DNA of 64,000 nt from CAVVVS01 sp963751355 (GTDB lineage: Bacteria > Bacteroidota > Ignavibacteria > Ignavibacteriales > Ignavibacteriaceae): assembly GCA_963751355.1 (NCBI GenBank), contig CAVVVS010000111.1:62001-126000 (forward strand), read 5' to 3'. Below the pieces are notes generated by a model. That model did not search any database, was not told the origin of the DNA, and was given only the letters and a program-made list of their open reading frames with translations. The position numbers and the translations under genes are program-made. The number at the start of each line of letters is the position of its first letter. Position 1 is the stretch's first letter. Below are positions 17,988 through 27,478 of the stretch, one piece after another.

Positions 17988-19121
17988 ATGACTAACCTAC
18001 TAGTTGTAGCCGGAGAAGATTCCGGTGATTTGCACGGTGCGGCTTTAATTGTAGAATTAAAGAAAATTGACGGAAGTATTTCCTTCTTCGGCATCGGCGG
18101 CGATCGTATGAAATCTGCAGGCATGCAGCTGGTTCACCATATTAATAAAATGGCGTTTTTGGGATTCATTGAGGTGGTTCGTCATTTACCTTTTATTAAA
18201 AGGGTTCAACGTGATTTGATTTCGGTTGTTAAAGATAAAAATATTAAAAATGTTATTTTAATCGACTATCCCGGCTTCAACCTGAGTCTAGCTAAAAAGT
18301 TGAAAGCTTTGGATGTAAAAATTATTTATTATATTTCTCCCCAAATTTGGGCGTGGGGTTCGGGGAGATTAAAAAAAATCAAAAGACTCGTAAATAAAAT
18401 GCTGGTAGTTTTTCCTTTCGAGGAAGAGCTTTATAAAAAATCGGGAATAGATGTTGAATTTGTAGGTCATCCGCTGCTTGAGAGAATTGAAGAATTTAAT
18501 TTCCCATCCAGGGATGAATTAATACGGCAGCTGGAACTGGACAGTAAAAAAGAGATACTTTTAATTTTACCGGGAAGCAGGGAGAATGAAGTGGCAAAAA
18601 TTTTTCCCGAATCAGTTAAGGCTGCGTCCAAAGTTGCTGATGAGTTCGGAATGCAGATAGTGGTTGCTTGTTCCTCAAATATTGATGAATCGGTATTCAA
18701 AAATTTGTCCCGGATGAGTAATTATAAGGTTATTAAAGGTCATACTTACGATTTATTCAAATACTCGAAATTAGGAATAATAAAATCCGGTACTTCTACC
18801 CTGGAAGCCGGTTTATTTGAGTTGCCGATGGTTATTGTTTACAAAACCAATTACTTGACTTATGTAATTGGGAAGAATCTTATAAAAGTTGATAATATCG
18901 GGATGGCTAATATTATTTCGGGAGAAAAGGTTGTCCCGGAATTAATTCAAAATGAAGTTTCGGCAGAATCTATTTATAAAGAGTGTAAAACGATTCTGTC
19001 GGATGAAAAAATTTATTTCTCGATTAAAAATAAATTGAAGGCAATAAAGGATAAGCTGGGAGTTAAAGGTGCATCGGAAAGAGCAGCTAAAATAATTTAT
19101 GATTATTTGAATGAAATTTAA
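17988..19121 (+). CDS. lpxB: Lipid-A-disaccharide synthase
   Basis: Joins UDP-2,3-diacylglucosamine and 2,3-diacylglucosamine-1-phosphate into the tetraacyl disaccharide backbone of lipid A at the inner face of the inner membrane. The 377-residue length is normal for this GT19 enzyme. Visible signatures are GEDSGDLHG (9-17), FFGIGGDRMKSAG, YYISPQIWAWG, FVGHPLL, LLILPGSRENEV and IKSGTSTLEAGLF. The gene overlaps the next acyltransferase gene by 11 bases, indicating coupled translation. Its presence shows that the organism makes an outer membrane with lipid A. Confidence 0.97.
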   Translation: MTNLLVVAGEDSGDLHGAALIVELKKIDGSISFFGIGGDRMKSAGMQLVHHINKMAFLGFIEVVRHLPFIKRVQRDLISVVKDKNIKNVILIDYPGFNLSLAKKLKALDVKIIYYISPQIWAWGSGRLKKIKRLVNKMLVVFPFEEELYKKSGIDVEFVGHPLLERIEEFNFPSRDELIRQLELDSKKEILLILPGSRENEVAKIFPESVKAASKVADEFGMQIVVACSSNIDESVFKNLSRMSNYKVIKGHTYDLFKYSKLGIIKSGTSTLEAGLFELPMVIVYKTNYLTYVIGKNLIKVDNIGMANIISGEKVVPELIQNEVSAESIYKECKTILSDEKIYFSIKNKLKAIKDKLGVKGASERAAKIIYDYLNEI

Positions 19122-19767
19122 GTACCTAAAACAAGAATTTTTAAGAGTATTAGGAAATTTCTCCCTCTTCCTTGCTGTGAATGTTCTATGCAGAACATTA
19201 AAGATAAATTATGTGAATGATGAAGATCTGAAGAAATTGGAATCGGAAAATAAAAATTACGTGCTTGCATTCTGGCACGGAACGATGCTTCTTCCGTGGT
19301 ATCTTAATCGGAATAAAGGTTTTGTTGCTTTAACAAGTAAAAGCAAGGACGGAGATCTTCTTGCAAAAATATTAAAACGCTGGAGATACCGGGTAATTCG
19401 CGGGTCGAGCAGTGTAGGCGGTGAAGTTGCTTTAGGAATTATGATAGATTATGCTAAAAACAAACATTCAATTGCCGTAACACCCGATGGTCCGAGAGGA
19501 CCTTTACATGCGATGAAAGCGGGGGCTGTTATTACGGCTAAAAAAAGCGGCTTGCCGCTGGTTTTGATGGGGATTGGATTCAAAAATAAGAGAGTCTTAA
19601 AGAGCTGGGATAAATTTGAAATCCCGCGCTTTTTTTCACGTGCTAATGTTGTATATTCTAATCCTATTTATATTGAAAAGGAACTGAATTACGATGAAAC
19701 ATCACAAGCAATCGGAAAATGTGAAGCTGAGTTAAATGAACTTCAAGCACTGGCTTCAAAATTTTGA
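19111..19767 (+). CDS. DUF374-type lysophospholipid acyltransferase family protein
   Basis: A 218-residue protein of the DUF374/LPLAT-like family. It shows the acyltransferase-like start FWHGTMLLPWYL (His-containing, about residues 53-64), ALTSKSKDGDLLAKIL, RGSSSVGG and the TPDGPRGPLHAMKAGAV segment typical of DUF374. It starts with an ATG overlapping the end of lpxB by 11 bases and ends 12 bases before lpxK. This position between two lipid A genes strongly suggests a role in adding an acyl chain during lipid A or core assembly, but the donor and acceptor are not known from sequence. Confidence 0.85.
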   Translation: MKFKYLKQEFLRVLGNFSLFLAVNVLCRTLKINYVNDEDLKKLESENKNYVLAFWHGTMLLPWYLNRNKGFVALTSKSKDGDLLAKILKRWRYRVIRGSSSVGGEVALGIMIDYAKNKHSIAVTPDGPRGPLHAMKAGAVITAKKSGLPLVLMGIGFKNKRVLKSWDKFEIPRFFSRANVVYSNPIYIEKELNYDETSQAIGKCEAELNELQALASKF

Positions 19768-19779
19768 GAAAAACTATTA

Positions 19780-20826
19780 ATGAATTTCTTAAGATTAATA
19801 TTATATCCTTTAGTACCTATTTATGCGGTAATTATTTCCATAAGAAATTGGTTCTTTGATAAAAATATATTTAAAAGCAAGGGTGTTGATGCCAAGATAA
19901 TATCTGTCGGTAATATTACCATTGGAGGTTCCGGCAAAACACCCACCGTAATGTTTTTAACGGAACTGTTGAAGAATGAGGGTAAAAAAGTCGCTGTTTT
20001 AAGCCGGGGTTATGGAAGAAAATCGAAAGGGTATTATCTTGTATCGGATGGCTCCAAAATGCTTGTAACAGTTGATGTATGCGGTGATGAAATCTATCAT
20101 ACGGCAAGTGAATGTAAGATTCCGGCGGCTGTATCCGAAAATCGAGTAGAAGGTGCAGAAAATTTGATTAAGCAGACAAATATTGATACTATAGTTCTGG
20201 ATGATGCATTTCAACACAGATGGATTAAAAGAGACTTAAATTTGTTAATGTTCGAGCAAAGTTTTTTAACCGAGAATAATTTGTTTACGAATAATTTATT
20301 ACCGACGGGAATAATGCGGGAACCGCTCAGTTCCCTAAAAAGAGCTGATGCAATAATAGTGAACAGAAAATTTTCCAATCCCCAGCAGCTTCCCGGAAAT
20401 ATTACGGGATATTTTAAAAACAAAAAGGTTTTTACATGTTATTATAAAACGATTGGTTTTGTAGACGTTAAAAAGCAGCATAGCTATAACCTCAAAGAAT
20501 TTGAAGGGCAGAAAAGCCTGGTAGTATCGGGAATAGCCAACCCCTATTCTTTTATAAATGCGCTTAAAAAATCGAATGTTGATACTCAAAACCAGTTAAT
20601 ATTCAGGGATCATAAAGATTATACTCTTAAAGATGTGGAACAGATTAGAAAGGAATTTTATTTAACAAATTCGCATTCTGTGGTAACCACACAGAAAGAT
20701 GCGGTAAAATTAATTAAGTATTCAAAAGAGCTTGATGATATAGATATCTTCTATTTAAAAATAGAATTAAGAATGGACGATACAGAATTGTTTAGAAATT
20801 TTATTTTATCAAGTATAAACCGATAA
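19780..20826 (+). CDS. lpxK: Tetraacyldisaccharide 4'-kinase
   Basis: Phosphorylates the 4' position of the lipid A disaccharide using ATP at the inner membrane. At 348 residues it has the N-terminal hydrophobic anchor (LRLILYPLVPIYAVIIS), the P-loop SVGNITIGGSGKTP (42-55), the substrate loop LSRGYGRKSKGYYLV, VLDDAFQHRW, and the closing VVTTQKDAVKL. It is the last gene of the lipid run; about 115 bases separate it from ppdK. I saw no terminator in that gap. Confidence 0.96.
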   Translation: MNFLRLILYPLVPIYAVIISIRNWFFDKNIFKSKGVDAKIISVGNITIGGSGKTPTVMFLTELLKNEGKKVAVLSRGYGRKSKGYYLVSDGSKMLVTVDVCGDEIYHTASECKIPAAVSENRVEGAENLIKQTNIDTIVLDDAFQHRWIKRDLNLLMFEQSFLTENNLFTNNLLPTGIMREPLSSLKRADAIIVNRKFSNPQQLPGNITGYFKNKKVFTCYYKTIGFVDVKKQHSYNLKEFEGQKSLVVSGIANPYSFINALKKSNVDTQNQLIFRDHKDYTLKDVEQIRKEFYLTNSHSVVTTQKDAVKLIKYSKELDDIDIFYLKIELRMDDTELFRNFILSSINR

Positions 20827-20941
20827 GGAGGAGAAAGAAAAGGCACCGAAAATTTTTTATAATATTATGAACAATATGATATGCTAACTGCATTCAAATA
20901 TTACATTATTTATGAATACCAATTATGGAGGAAAAGAAAAA

Positions 20942-23737
20942 ATGGCTAAAACAAAAAAATACGTATACTTTTTTGGCGGAAATAAAGCTGACGGTAAAAC
21001 TGAGATGAAAAACTTACTCGGCGGTAAAGGCGCTAACTTAGCAGAAATGGTAAATATAGGTCTCCCCGTTCCCGCAGGATTTACAATAACTACGGAAGTA
21101 TGTACTTATTACTATGATAATAAGAAAAAATATCCCAAGGAATTAAAGCAGCAAGTAACTACCGCTCTTTCAAAAGTAGAAAAAATCATGAAAGCTAAAT
21201 TCGGAGATTCAAAAAATCCGCTTTTAGTTTCGGTAAGAAGCGGTGCAAGGGCTTCTATGCCGGGTATGATGGACACTATTCTTAATCTTGGGCTCAATGA
21301 TAAAACTGTCCAGTCTTTAATTGAGAAATCCGGGAATGCCCGTTTCGCTTATGATTCGTACAGAAGATTCGTTCAAATGTATGGCGATGTTGTTCTCGGA
21401 TTAAAACCTGTCGATAAGCATGATGAGGATCCTTTTGAAGTAATTCTTGAAAGGAAAAAACAAGCGAAAGGTGTAAAATTAGATACCGAACTCGATGCCG
21501 ACGATCTTAAAGAACTTGTTCATGAATTCAAAAAAGCTATTAAGGAAAAAACAGGGAATAATTTTCCTGAAGATCCTATGAAACAACTTTGGGGTGCTAT
21601 CGGTGCTGTTTTTGGTTCCTGGAATAACGACAGAGCTATTGTCTACAGAAAATTGAACAACATTCCCGGAGAATGGGGAACTGCCGTTAACGTACAGTCG
21701 ATGGTATTCGGTAATATGGGTGAAGATTCCGGAACCGGAGTAGCATTCACAAGAGATCCCGCTACCGGTGAAAATAAGTTCTACGGAGAGTATTTATTCA
21801 ATGCACAAGGTGAAGATGTTGTTGCCGGAACCAGGACTCCTTTACCGATTGCAAAATTGAAAGAAGACGATCCGAAGATTTACAAGCAACTGGATGATAT
21901 CAGAAATACTCTTGAGACACATTACAAAGATATGATGGATATCGAGTTTACCATTCAGCAGGGCAATCTTTATATGCTGCAATGCCGTGTTGGTAAAAGA
22001 ACCGGATTTGCGGCAATTAAAATGGCTGTAGATATGGTTAAACAGAAACTGATTCAAAAAGAAACTGCAATTGAAAGAATTGAACCGAATCAATTAAACC
22101 AATTACTCCGCCCTATTTTCGACCTTGAACAAAAACGTAAAGCAGTGGACGAAGGGAAATTAATTGCCAAAGGATTAAATGCAGGCCCCGGAGCTGCTTC
22201 CGGTAAAGTCGCTCTAAGCGCTGAAGATGCATATGAAATGGCAGCAAAAGGCGATAAAGTAATATTGGTAAGAATAGAAACATCTCCCGAAGACATCAAA
22301 GGTATGAATGCTGCGGAAGGTATATTAACTGCTCGCGGCGGAATGACTTCACATGCAGCACTAGTTGCCCGTCAAATGGGTAAAGTATGTGTTGCGGGCT
22401 GCGGTTCGTTAAAAGTAAACTACCGTAAAAGAACGATAGGTGTTGAAGGAAAAGATGTACTTGTAAAAGAAGGTGATTATATTTCTATTGACGGAACAAC
22501 CGGTGAAGTTATAATGGGCAAGTTGGAGACAAAACCATCCGAAGTTATTCAAGTGTTGATAAATAAAACGATGGAACCGAAGGATTCACCCGTCTTTCAA
22601 ACCTATCAGAGCTTGATGACTTGGGCGGACAAAGTTAGAAGACTTAAGATTAGAACTAATGCCGATCAGCCTGATCAAGCTGCTAATGCTATGGCATTCG
22701 GTGCCGAGGGTATCGGGCTTTGCCGTACAGAGCATATGTTCTTCGGCGGAGATAGAATAATGGCGGTAAGAAAAATGATTGTTTCTGATACGGTTGAAGA
22801 AAGAAAAGCAGCGTTAGCCGAACTTCTTCCTCTGCAAAGAGAAGATTTTGCAGGTATATTTGAAACAATGAAAGGAAATCCTACAACTATCAGAACGCTT
22901 GACCCTCCCCTGCATGAATTCCTTCCTCATGAGGATAAGGATATAAATGAATTGGCAAAAGCATTGGGAGTAAGTGCAGCTAAAATTAAAGAAAAAATTG
23001 AAAGTCTGCATGAGTTTAATCCGATGCTCGGTTTTAGAGGATGTCGTTTAGGCGTAGTTTATCCTGAAATTACCGAGATGCAAGTCAGAGCAATTATGGA
23101 AGCAGCTTGCAACACCGCAAAGAAAGGTATCAAGGTAAAACCCGAAATCATGATTCCTCTTGTCGGCGATTTGAAGGAATTCAGAATGCAAGAATCGATT
23201 GTTAGGAGGGTCGCTGCCGAGGTAATAAAAGAAAAAGGTAAAAAGGTAAATTTCATGGTCGGAACTATGATTGAATTACCCCGTGCTGCTCTTACTGCAG
23301 ATCAAATTGCTCAAGGAGCCGAATTCTTCAGCTTTGGTACTAATGACCTCACGCAAACAACATTTGGTCTTTCGAGAGATGATGCCGGTAAGTTCCTTCC
23401 CCTTTACGTAGAGAAGGAAATATTGCCGTCGGATCCGTTTGAAGTGCTTGATCAAAATGGTGTAGGTCAGTTGGTAAAAATGGGTACCGATAAAGGTCGT
23501 TCAACCAGGCCTGATCTCAAAGTCGGTATTTGCGGTGAACACGGAGGCGAACCTTCTTCGGTAGAATTCTGTCATCGTACCGGGTTGAATTATGTTAGCT
23601 GTTCACCGTTCAGAGTACCGATTGCAAGGCTTGCAGCCGCAAGGGCAGTCGTAAAGGAAATGGCAGCTTCAAATAAGAATACCAAACCTGCTGCAAGAAG
23701 TTCAAAGAAAAAAGCAGCGGCTAAGAAAAAGAAATAA
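20942..23737 (+). CDS. ppdK: Pyruvate, phosphate dikinase
   Basis: Reversibly interconverts pyruvate, ATP and phosphate with phosphoenolpyruvate, AMP and pyrophosphate, linking glycolysis and gluconeogenesis. I use the ATG at 20942 (931 residues) since GGAGG at 20927-20931 is well placed; an ATG at 20912 would precede that site. N-terminal nucleotide-binding segments include LGGKGANLAEM and VRSGARASMPGMMDTILNLGLN. The swivelling His domain has GGMTSHAALVARQMGK with catalytic His471 and the regulatory Thr just before it. The C-terminal PEP barrel ends with ARLAAARA. An unusual 25-residue tail rich in Lys, Ala and Ser follows the usual end. A strong inverted repeat lies downstream. Confidence 0.97.
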   Translation: MAKTKKYVYFFGGNKADGKTEMKNLLGGKGANLAEMVNIGLPVPAGFTITTEVCTYYYDNKKKYPKELKQQVTTALSKVEKIMKAKFGDSKNPLLVSVRSGARASMPGMMDTILNLGLNDKTVQSLIEKSGNARFAYDSYRRFVQMYGDVVLGLKPVDKHDEDPFEVILERKKQAKGVKLDTELDADDLKELVHEFKKAIKEKTGNNFPEDPMKQLWGAIGAVFGSWNNDRAIVYRKLNNIPGEWGTAVNVQSMVFGNMGEDSGTGVAFTRDPATGENKFYGEYLFNAQGEDVVAGTRTPLPIAKLKEDDPKIYKQLDDIRNTLETHYKDMMDIEFTIQQGNLYMLQCRVGKRTGFAAIKMAVDMVKQKLIQKETAIERIEPNQLNQLLRPIFDLEQKRKAVDEGKLIAKGLNAGPGAASGKVALSAEDAYEMAAKGDKVILVRIETSPEDIKGMNAAEGILTARGGMTSHAALVARQMGKVCVAGCGSLKVNYRKRTIGVEGKDVLVKEGDYISIDGTTGEVIMGKLETKPSEVIQVLINKTMEPKDSPVFQTYQSLMTWADKVRRLKIRTNADQPDQAANAMAFGAEGIGLCRTEHMFFGGDRIMAVRKMIVSDTVEERKAALAELLPLQREDFAGIFETMKGNPTTIRTLDPPLHEFLPHEDKDINELAKALGVSAAKIKEKIESLHEFNPMLGFRGCRLGVVYPEITEMQVRAIMEAACNTAKKGIKVKPEIMIPLVGDLKEFRMQESIVRRVAAEVIKEKGKKVNFMVGTMIELPRAALTADQIAQGAEFFSFGTNDLTQTTFGLSRDDAGKFLPLYVEKEILPSDPFEVLDQNGVGQLVKMGTDKGRSTRPDLKVGICGEHGGEPSSVEFCHRTGLNYVSCSPFRVPIARLAAARAVVKEMAASNKNTKPAARSSKKKAAAKKKK

Positions 23738-23757
23738 TTAATTAATGAAATAAGATT

Positions 23758-23781
23758 GAAGGGAGAAAATTTTCTCCCTTC
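23758..23781. terminator. Inverted repeat/terminator after ppdK
   Basis: A perfect palindrome, GAAGGGAGAAAA followed directly by TTTTCTCCCTTC, 21 bases after the ppdK stop, followed by a weak T-rich stretch. Likely terminates ppdK or protects its mRNA end. Confidence 0.65.
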
Positions 23782-23818
23782 ATTTAATAATTAGATAAAA
23801 TATATGAGGTAATGAAGA

Positions 23819-24853
23819 ATGAAATTATCAGACTTCAAGTATAATTTGCCAAAAACTGCAATTGCCAAACATCCGGTTTCTACACGGGATAAATCAAAAC
23901 TAATGGTACTAAACAAGGAAACACAGGAAATAGAAAATAAAGTTTTTACCGATATTGTGCAATATATGGAAAAAGGTGATACTCTGGTCGTTAACGAAAC
24001 AAGAGTATTCCAGGCAAGATTATTCGGAAAAAAAGAAAAAACAAACGCTAAAATTGAAGTCTTTTTGTTGAGAGAACTAAATGCAGAGGAATGTATTTGG
24101 GATGTCATAGTCGATCCTGCAAGAAAAGTGCGGATCGGGAATAAGATTTATTTTAACGATAAACTATGGTGTGAAGTAATCGATAATACTACTTCCAGGG
24201 GAAGAACCGTACGTTTTAATCAGCCGGGTAATGTATTTAAAGCAGTTGAAAAAATAGGATTAACTCCGCTTCCACCGTATATTAAAAGAGAACCGGAACC
24301 GGGAGATAAAGAAAACTACCAAACCGTATATGCTAAAGTTGACGGTGCGGTTGCTGCTCCTACCGCAGGACTTCATTTTACAGATAAGCTTCTGAAGAAA
24401 ATTGAAAAAAAAGGTGTTTCAATCGTTCCTATCGTTCTTCATATAGGTTTGGGGACGTTTCGCCCTGTTGAAGTCGAAGATCTTACCAAGCACAAAATGG
24501 ATTCGGAATATTACGAAATACCGCTTAAATCGGCAGAAACAATAAACAAATCCAAAACAACGAATCATAATGTTTTCGTAGTTGGTACCAGTACATGCCG
24601 TGCCCTGGAAACTAGTGTAACAGCAGGCGGGCTCGTTAAACCCAACCGGGGGTGGACTGATAAATTCATTTATCCTTCGTATGATTTTAAAATAACGGAT
24701 AAACTCATCACCAATTTTCACATGCCCGAATCAACTCTTTTGATGCTCGTAAGCGCACTTGCCGGAGCAGATTTTATAACTAAAGCCTATAAAAAAGCTT
24801 TAAAGGAAGGCTACAGGTTCTTAAGTTATGGCGATGCAATGCTTATTTTATGA
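23819..24853 (+). CDS. queA: S-adenosylmethionine:tRNA ribosyltransferase-isomerase
   Basis: Transfers and rearranges the ribosyl part of SAM onto 7-aminomethyl-7-deazaguanine in tRNA, the step that makes epoxyqueuosine. The 344-residue length is usual. Family features are the start LSDFKYNLPKTAIAKHP, SKLMVLN, DTLVVNETRVFQARLFG, GRTVRFN, PLPPYIKR, the PTAGLHFT substrate segment, LHIGLGTFRPV, and the end FLSYGDAML. GAGG at 23806-23809 supports the ATG at 23819. The gene overlaps ispD in an ATGA arrangement, so the two are coupled. Confidence 0.97.
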   Translation: MKLSDFKYNLPKTAIAKHPVSTRDKSKLMVLNKETQEIENKVFTDIVQYMEKGDTLVVNETRVFQARLFGKKEKTNAKIEVFLLRELNAEECIWDVIVDPARKVRIGNKIYFNDKLWCEVIDNTTSRGRTVRFNQPGNVFKAVEKIGLTPLPPYIKREPEPGDKENYQTVYAKVDGAVAAPTAGLHFTDKLLKKIEKKGVSIVPIVLHIGLGTFRPVEVEDLTKHKMDSEYYEIPLKSAETINKSKTTNHNVFVVGTSTCRALETSVTAGGLVKPNRGWTDKFIYPSYDFKITDKLITNFHMPESTLLMLVSALAGADFITKAYKKALKEGYRFLSYGDAMLIL

Positions 24854-25527
24854 GAACGTTTGCCATTATACCAGCAGGAGGTAAAGGTACTAGGAGCGGG
24901 TTTACCGCTCCTAAACAATATTTAAAATTCAACAAGATAGAGTTAATTGTTTATACACTGCTAATATTTCAAAAGAATAAAAATATTGATGAAATTATTA
25001 TTGCTGTTGATCCTTTACATTTTAGTCACATTAAAGAGATAAAAAAAAACTACCGGCTTACTAAAATAACCGGTATTGTGGAGGGAGGAGCAACAAGACA
25101 GGATTCTGTTTATAATGCGCTTATATCAATAAAAGCAGATAAAAATGACCTTGTTGCTGTTCATGATGCAGCAAGGCCGTTTTTACCTCAAAAAATTTTG
25201 AGTAATGCTATTGACACCGCAAAAGAAAAAGGAAATGCGGTAGTCTGCATAAAAGCAAGAGATACGTTAGTAAAAGGAAAAAATACAGTAAATTCCTACT
25301 TGGAAAGAGAAGAGATCTATTATGTCCAAACTCCTCAAATTTTTAACTATTCCGATTTGTTAATTGCTGCAAAGAAAGCAAACAGAAATAATTATTATGG
25401 AACAGACGAATCAATGCTTGTTAAACAGACCGGTAAAAAAATCCACATTGTTGAAGGCTCTCTTATTAATTTCAAAGTAACTACAAAATCAGATATAGAA
25501 TTGGTCAGGAAACTTTTAAAGAAATGA
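24850..25527 (+). CDS. ispD: 2-C-methyl-D-erythritol 4-phosphate cytidylyltransferase
   Basis: Makes CDP-methylerythritol from CTP in the non-mevalonate isoprenoid pathway. At 225 residues it has the nucleotide-binding loop PAGGKGTRSG (8-17) with KQYL, then the GGATRQDSVYNAL segment, VHDAARPFL (about 101-109), AVVCIKARDTLV and the product-binding VQTPQIF. The start overlaps the queA stop by four bases. Directly downstream lies a stretch of decayed genes, so ispD closes the operon. Confidence 0.95.
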   Translation: MRTFAIIPAGGKGTRSGFTAPKQYLKFNKIELIVYTLLIFQKNKNIDEIIIAVDPLHFSHIKEIKKNYRLTKITGIVEGGATRQDSVYNALISIKADKNDLVAVHDAARPFLPQKILSNAIDTAKEKGNAVVCIKARDTLVKGKNTVNSYLEREEIYYVQTPQIFNYSDLLIAAKKANRNNYYGTDESMLVKQTGKKIHIVEGSLINFKVTTKSDIELVRKLLKK

Positions 25528-25529
25528 AC

Positions 25530-26077
25530 ATGCAAAGTAAAATTATTGTGTGTATAATTTGTGTACTTTTTTGTAGAGCAGTCATGCAGCTCAAATAATG
25601 GAGAGCAGCAAAATTCCCTTTTTAGAACATTCCAGAACTTCATAATATCAGTTCAAGATAAAACTATTTCCCTTAAAAAAATTTCGTCAGATACTTTGTC
25701 AACATTTGTTTTTTAAGTAACAGATATTATTTATTCAATTATTAAAAACACTGCCTACACTTTTGTAAATAAACATAAAGGTGATTTTTACGATAGTCTA
25801 AATCCATAAATAGATTAAAGGGAACAAAATGGGCATTTCAGGTAAACAGAATGAATTAAACAACAATGAAAATCCGTGGAATGAAATCTATAAGTTACTT
25901 CCTCAAAATTGATGGGAAAAACAAATTCAATCTCTTTCCTATAGACCCGTAGGGACTGTATTTCCTATTTCTAAAAATAAAATATGATTTGCGGTATATG
26001 TTCAACGGGATGGCGGAAACAATTCCGATTCAACATATACTTCGCTTAATATTTACCGAATAATTATTTTTTGCAGC
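25530..26077 (+). pseudogene. Decayed lipoprotein gene(s)
   Basis: No intact gene fits here, but coding traces do. An ATG at 25530 opens a hydrophobic signal (MQSKIIVCIICVLFC). A shift of reading frame then joins it to QSCSSNNGEQQNSLF (from 25579), which looks like the lipobox and the mature start of a lipoprotein. That frame runs through a TAA to LNP-stop at 25807-25809. A third frame, starting at an ATG at 25829, continues with two internal TGA stops and still reads like protein (QIQSLSYRPVGTVFPISKNK, then FAVYVQRDGGNNSDSTYTSL). The frame changes and stops suggest a degraded gene, or two adjacent ones. The original function is unknown. Confidence 0.45.
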
Positions 26078-26205
26078 AAAGTGAAATAATTTTAAAATTG
26101 AAATAGTTTCTTATTAATTTATATTTAATGATTATTGAAAACTCCATCCGGTGATTTATCGGTTAAAGAGTTTTCACATAATTTAAACTTATAGGGGTAA
26201 TATTG

Positions 26206-27266
26206 ATGAACTTAAGAAAAACTTTAAAGTTTTTTCTAAGGGTTGTTGTAATATTTATTCTTCTTATAATCCTTTTCGTTATATATAACTCTTTAACTCA
26301 TGGCATATCCCCGGAAATTGTTGACAGCAACGGGAATAAAATTGTCAATAGTATCAGTTCACTTGAAGAGATTAAACTTGGCGGAGTAAATCAATATATT
26401 TTAATTCGCGGCGATAATAAAAATAATACCGTATTATTGTTTTTACATGGCGGACCTGCTATGCCAGCAATGTATCTTGCTTATAAATTTCAGGGAAATT
26501 CAGAAAAAAAATTTGTAGTAGTTCAATGGGATCGCCGGGGTGTAGGTAAGTCATACAGCAGCGAAATTCCAAAAGCATCGTTAAATCCAGAACAACTTAT
26601 TTCGGATGCGAAAGAATTGATCCTTTATTTAAGGAAACGTTTTAGTAAAGAGAAAATTTATCTTGTGGGCATTCATGGGGAACGTTTTTAGGAATGCACC
26701 TTGTAAAAAGATATCTCCAGTACTTTTATGCCTACTTTGGAACTGGTCAACTTGGCGAAAGAGACAGTATAAAATATTATCAAGATGATTTTATAATTCG
26801 TCATGCTGCGCAAAAAAAGGATTTTAATGATATTAAGGAATTGAAAAAACTGGGATCGAAAGTACGGGAAGATTTACTTTTCAAATATGGAGGCGAATTA
26901 TATCATGAAAAAAGCTGGTTGCCCTTGATGCTGGTTGGTTTAATGTCTTCAGAATATACTTTTTATGATTTCTATAAAATGATGAAAGGATTGAACCTTT
27001 ATTCGGAATATTTTAGTTACGGTAGGATAAACAGATCTTTACCCGAAAATATAAAAGCAGTAGAAGTCCCTATATCCTTTTTCCTTGGTAAACATGATTT
27101 TACTACTCCGTATCAATTAGCTCAAAAATATTTTAACGAATTAAAGGCTCCTGTTAAAAAAAATATTTGGTTCGATAATTCGGCACATTTCCCTTTTTAT
27201 GAAGAACCACACAAATTTTCGGCAGAGTTATTCAAAATAGTGCAAGGATTAGATCATAAAGAGTAG
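26206..27266 (+). pseudogene. Alpha/beta hydrolase (prolyl-iminopeptidase-like), frameshifted
   Basis: Start at the ATG at 26206 (AGGGG at 26193-26197). An N-terminal membrane anchor (FFLRVVVIFILLIILFVIY) leads into an alpha/beta hydrolase with the oxyanion motif HGGPAMP and VVQWDRRGVGKSY. At 26670/26671 one base is missing. Putting a C there restores LVG-HSWGTFLGMHL, the nucleophile elbow with the catalytic Ser, and joins exactly to the downstream frame (from 26694). That frame continues to the C-terminal lid and to FFLGKHDFTTPYQLAQ and NSAHFPFYEEP, which carry the Asp and His of the triad. As read, the gene gives two useless halves. It is a true frameshift or an assembly error. Confidence 0.85.
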
Positions 27267-27478
27267 ACAGACACTTCAGAAGTAATACTTTAAGTGAAGG
27301 TGAGACGTAGATCTGCTCTTTAAGAAACAACTGAAATTAAATTATGATATTCTCTTCCCGAACAGTTCATTAATATGAATTCTACAACTAATCATAAATA
27401 ATGTTATGATATAAATCGCAGTAATTTTGTCATAAATATTTTATTTTTTTATTCATTAGAATTTAGGATACCAAACAT

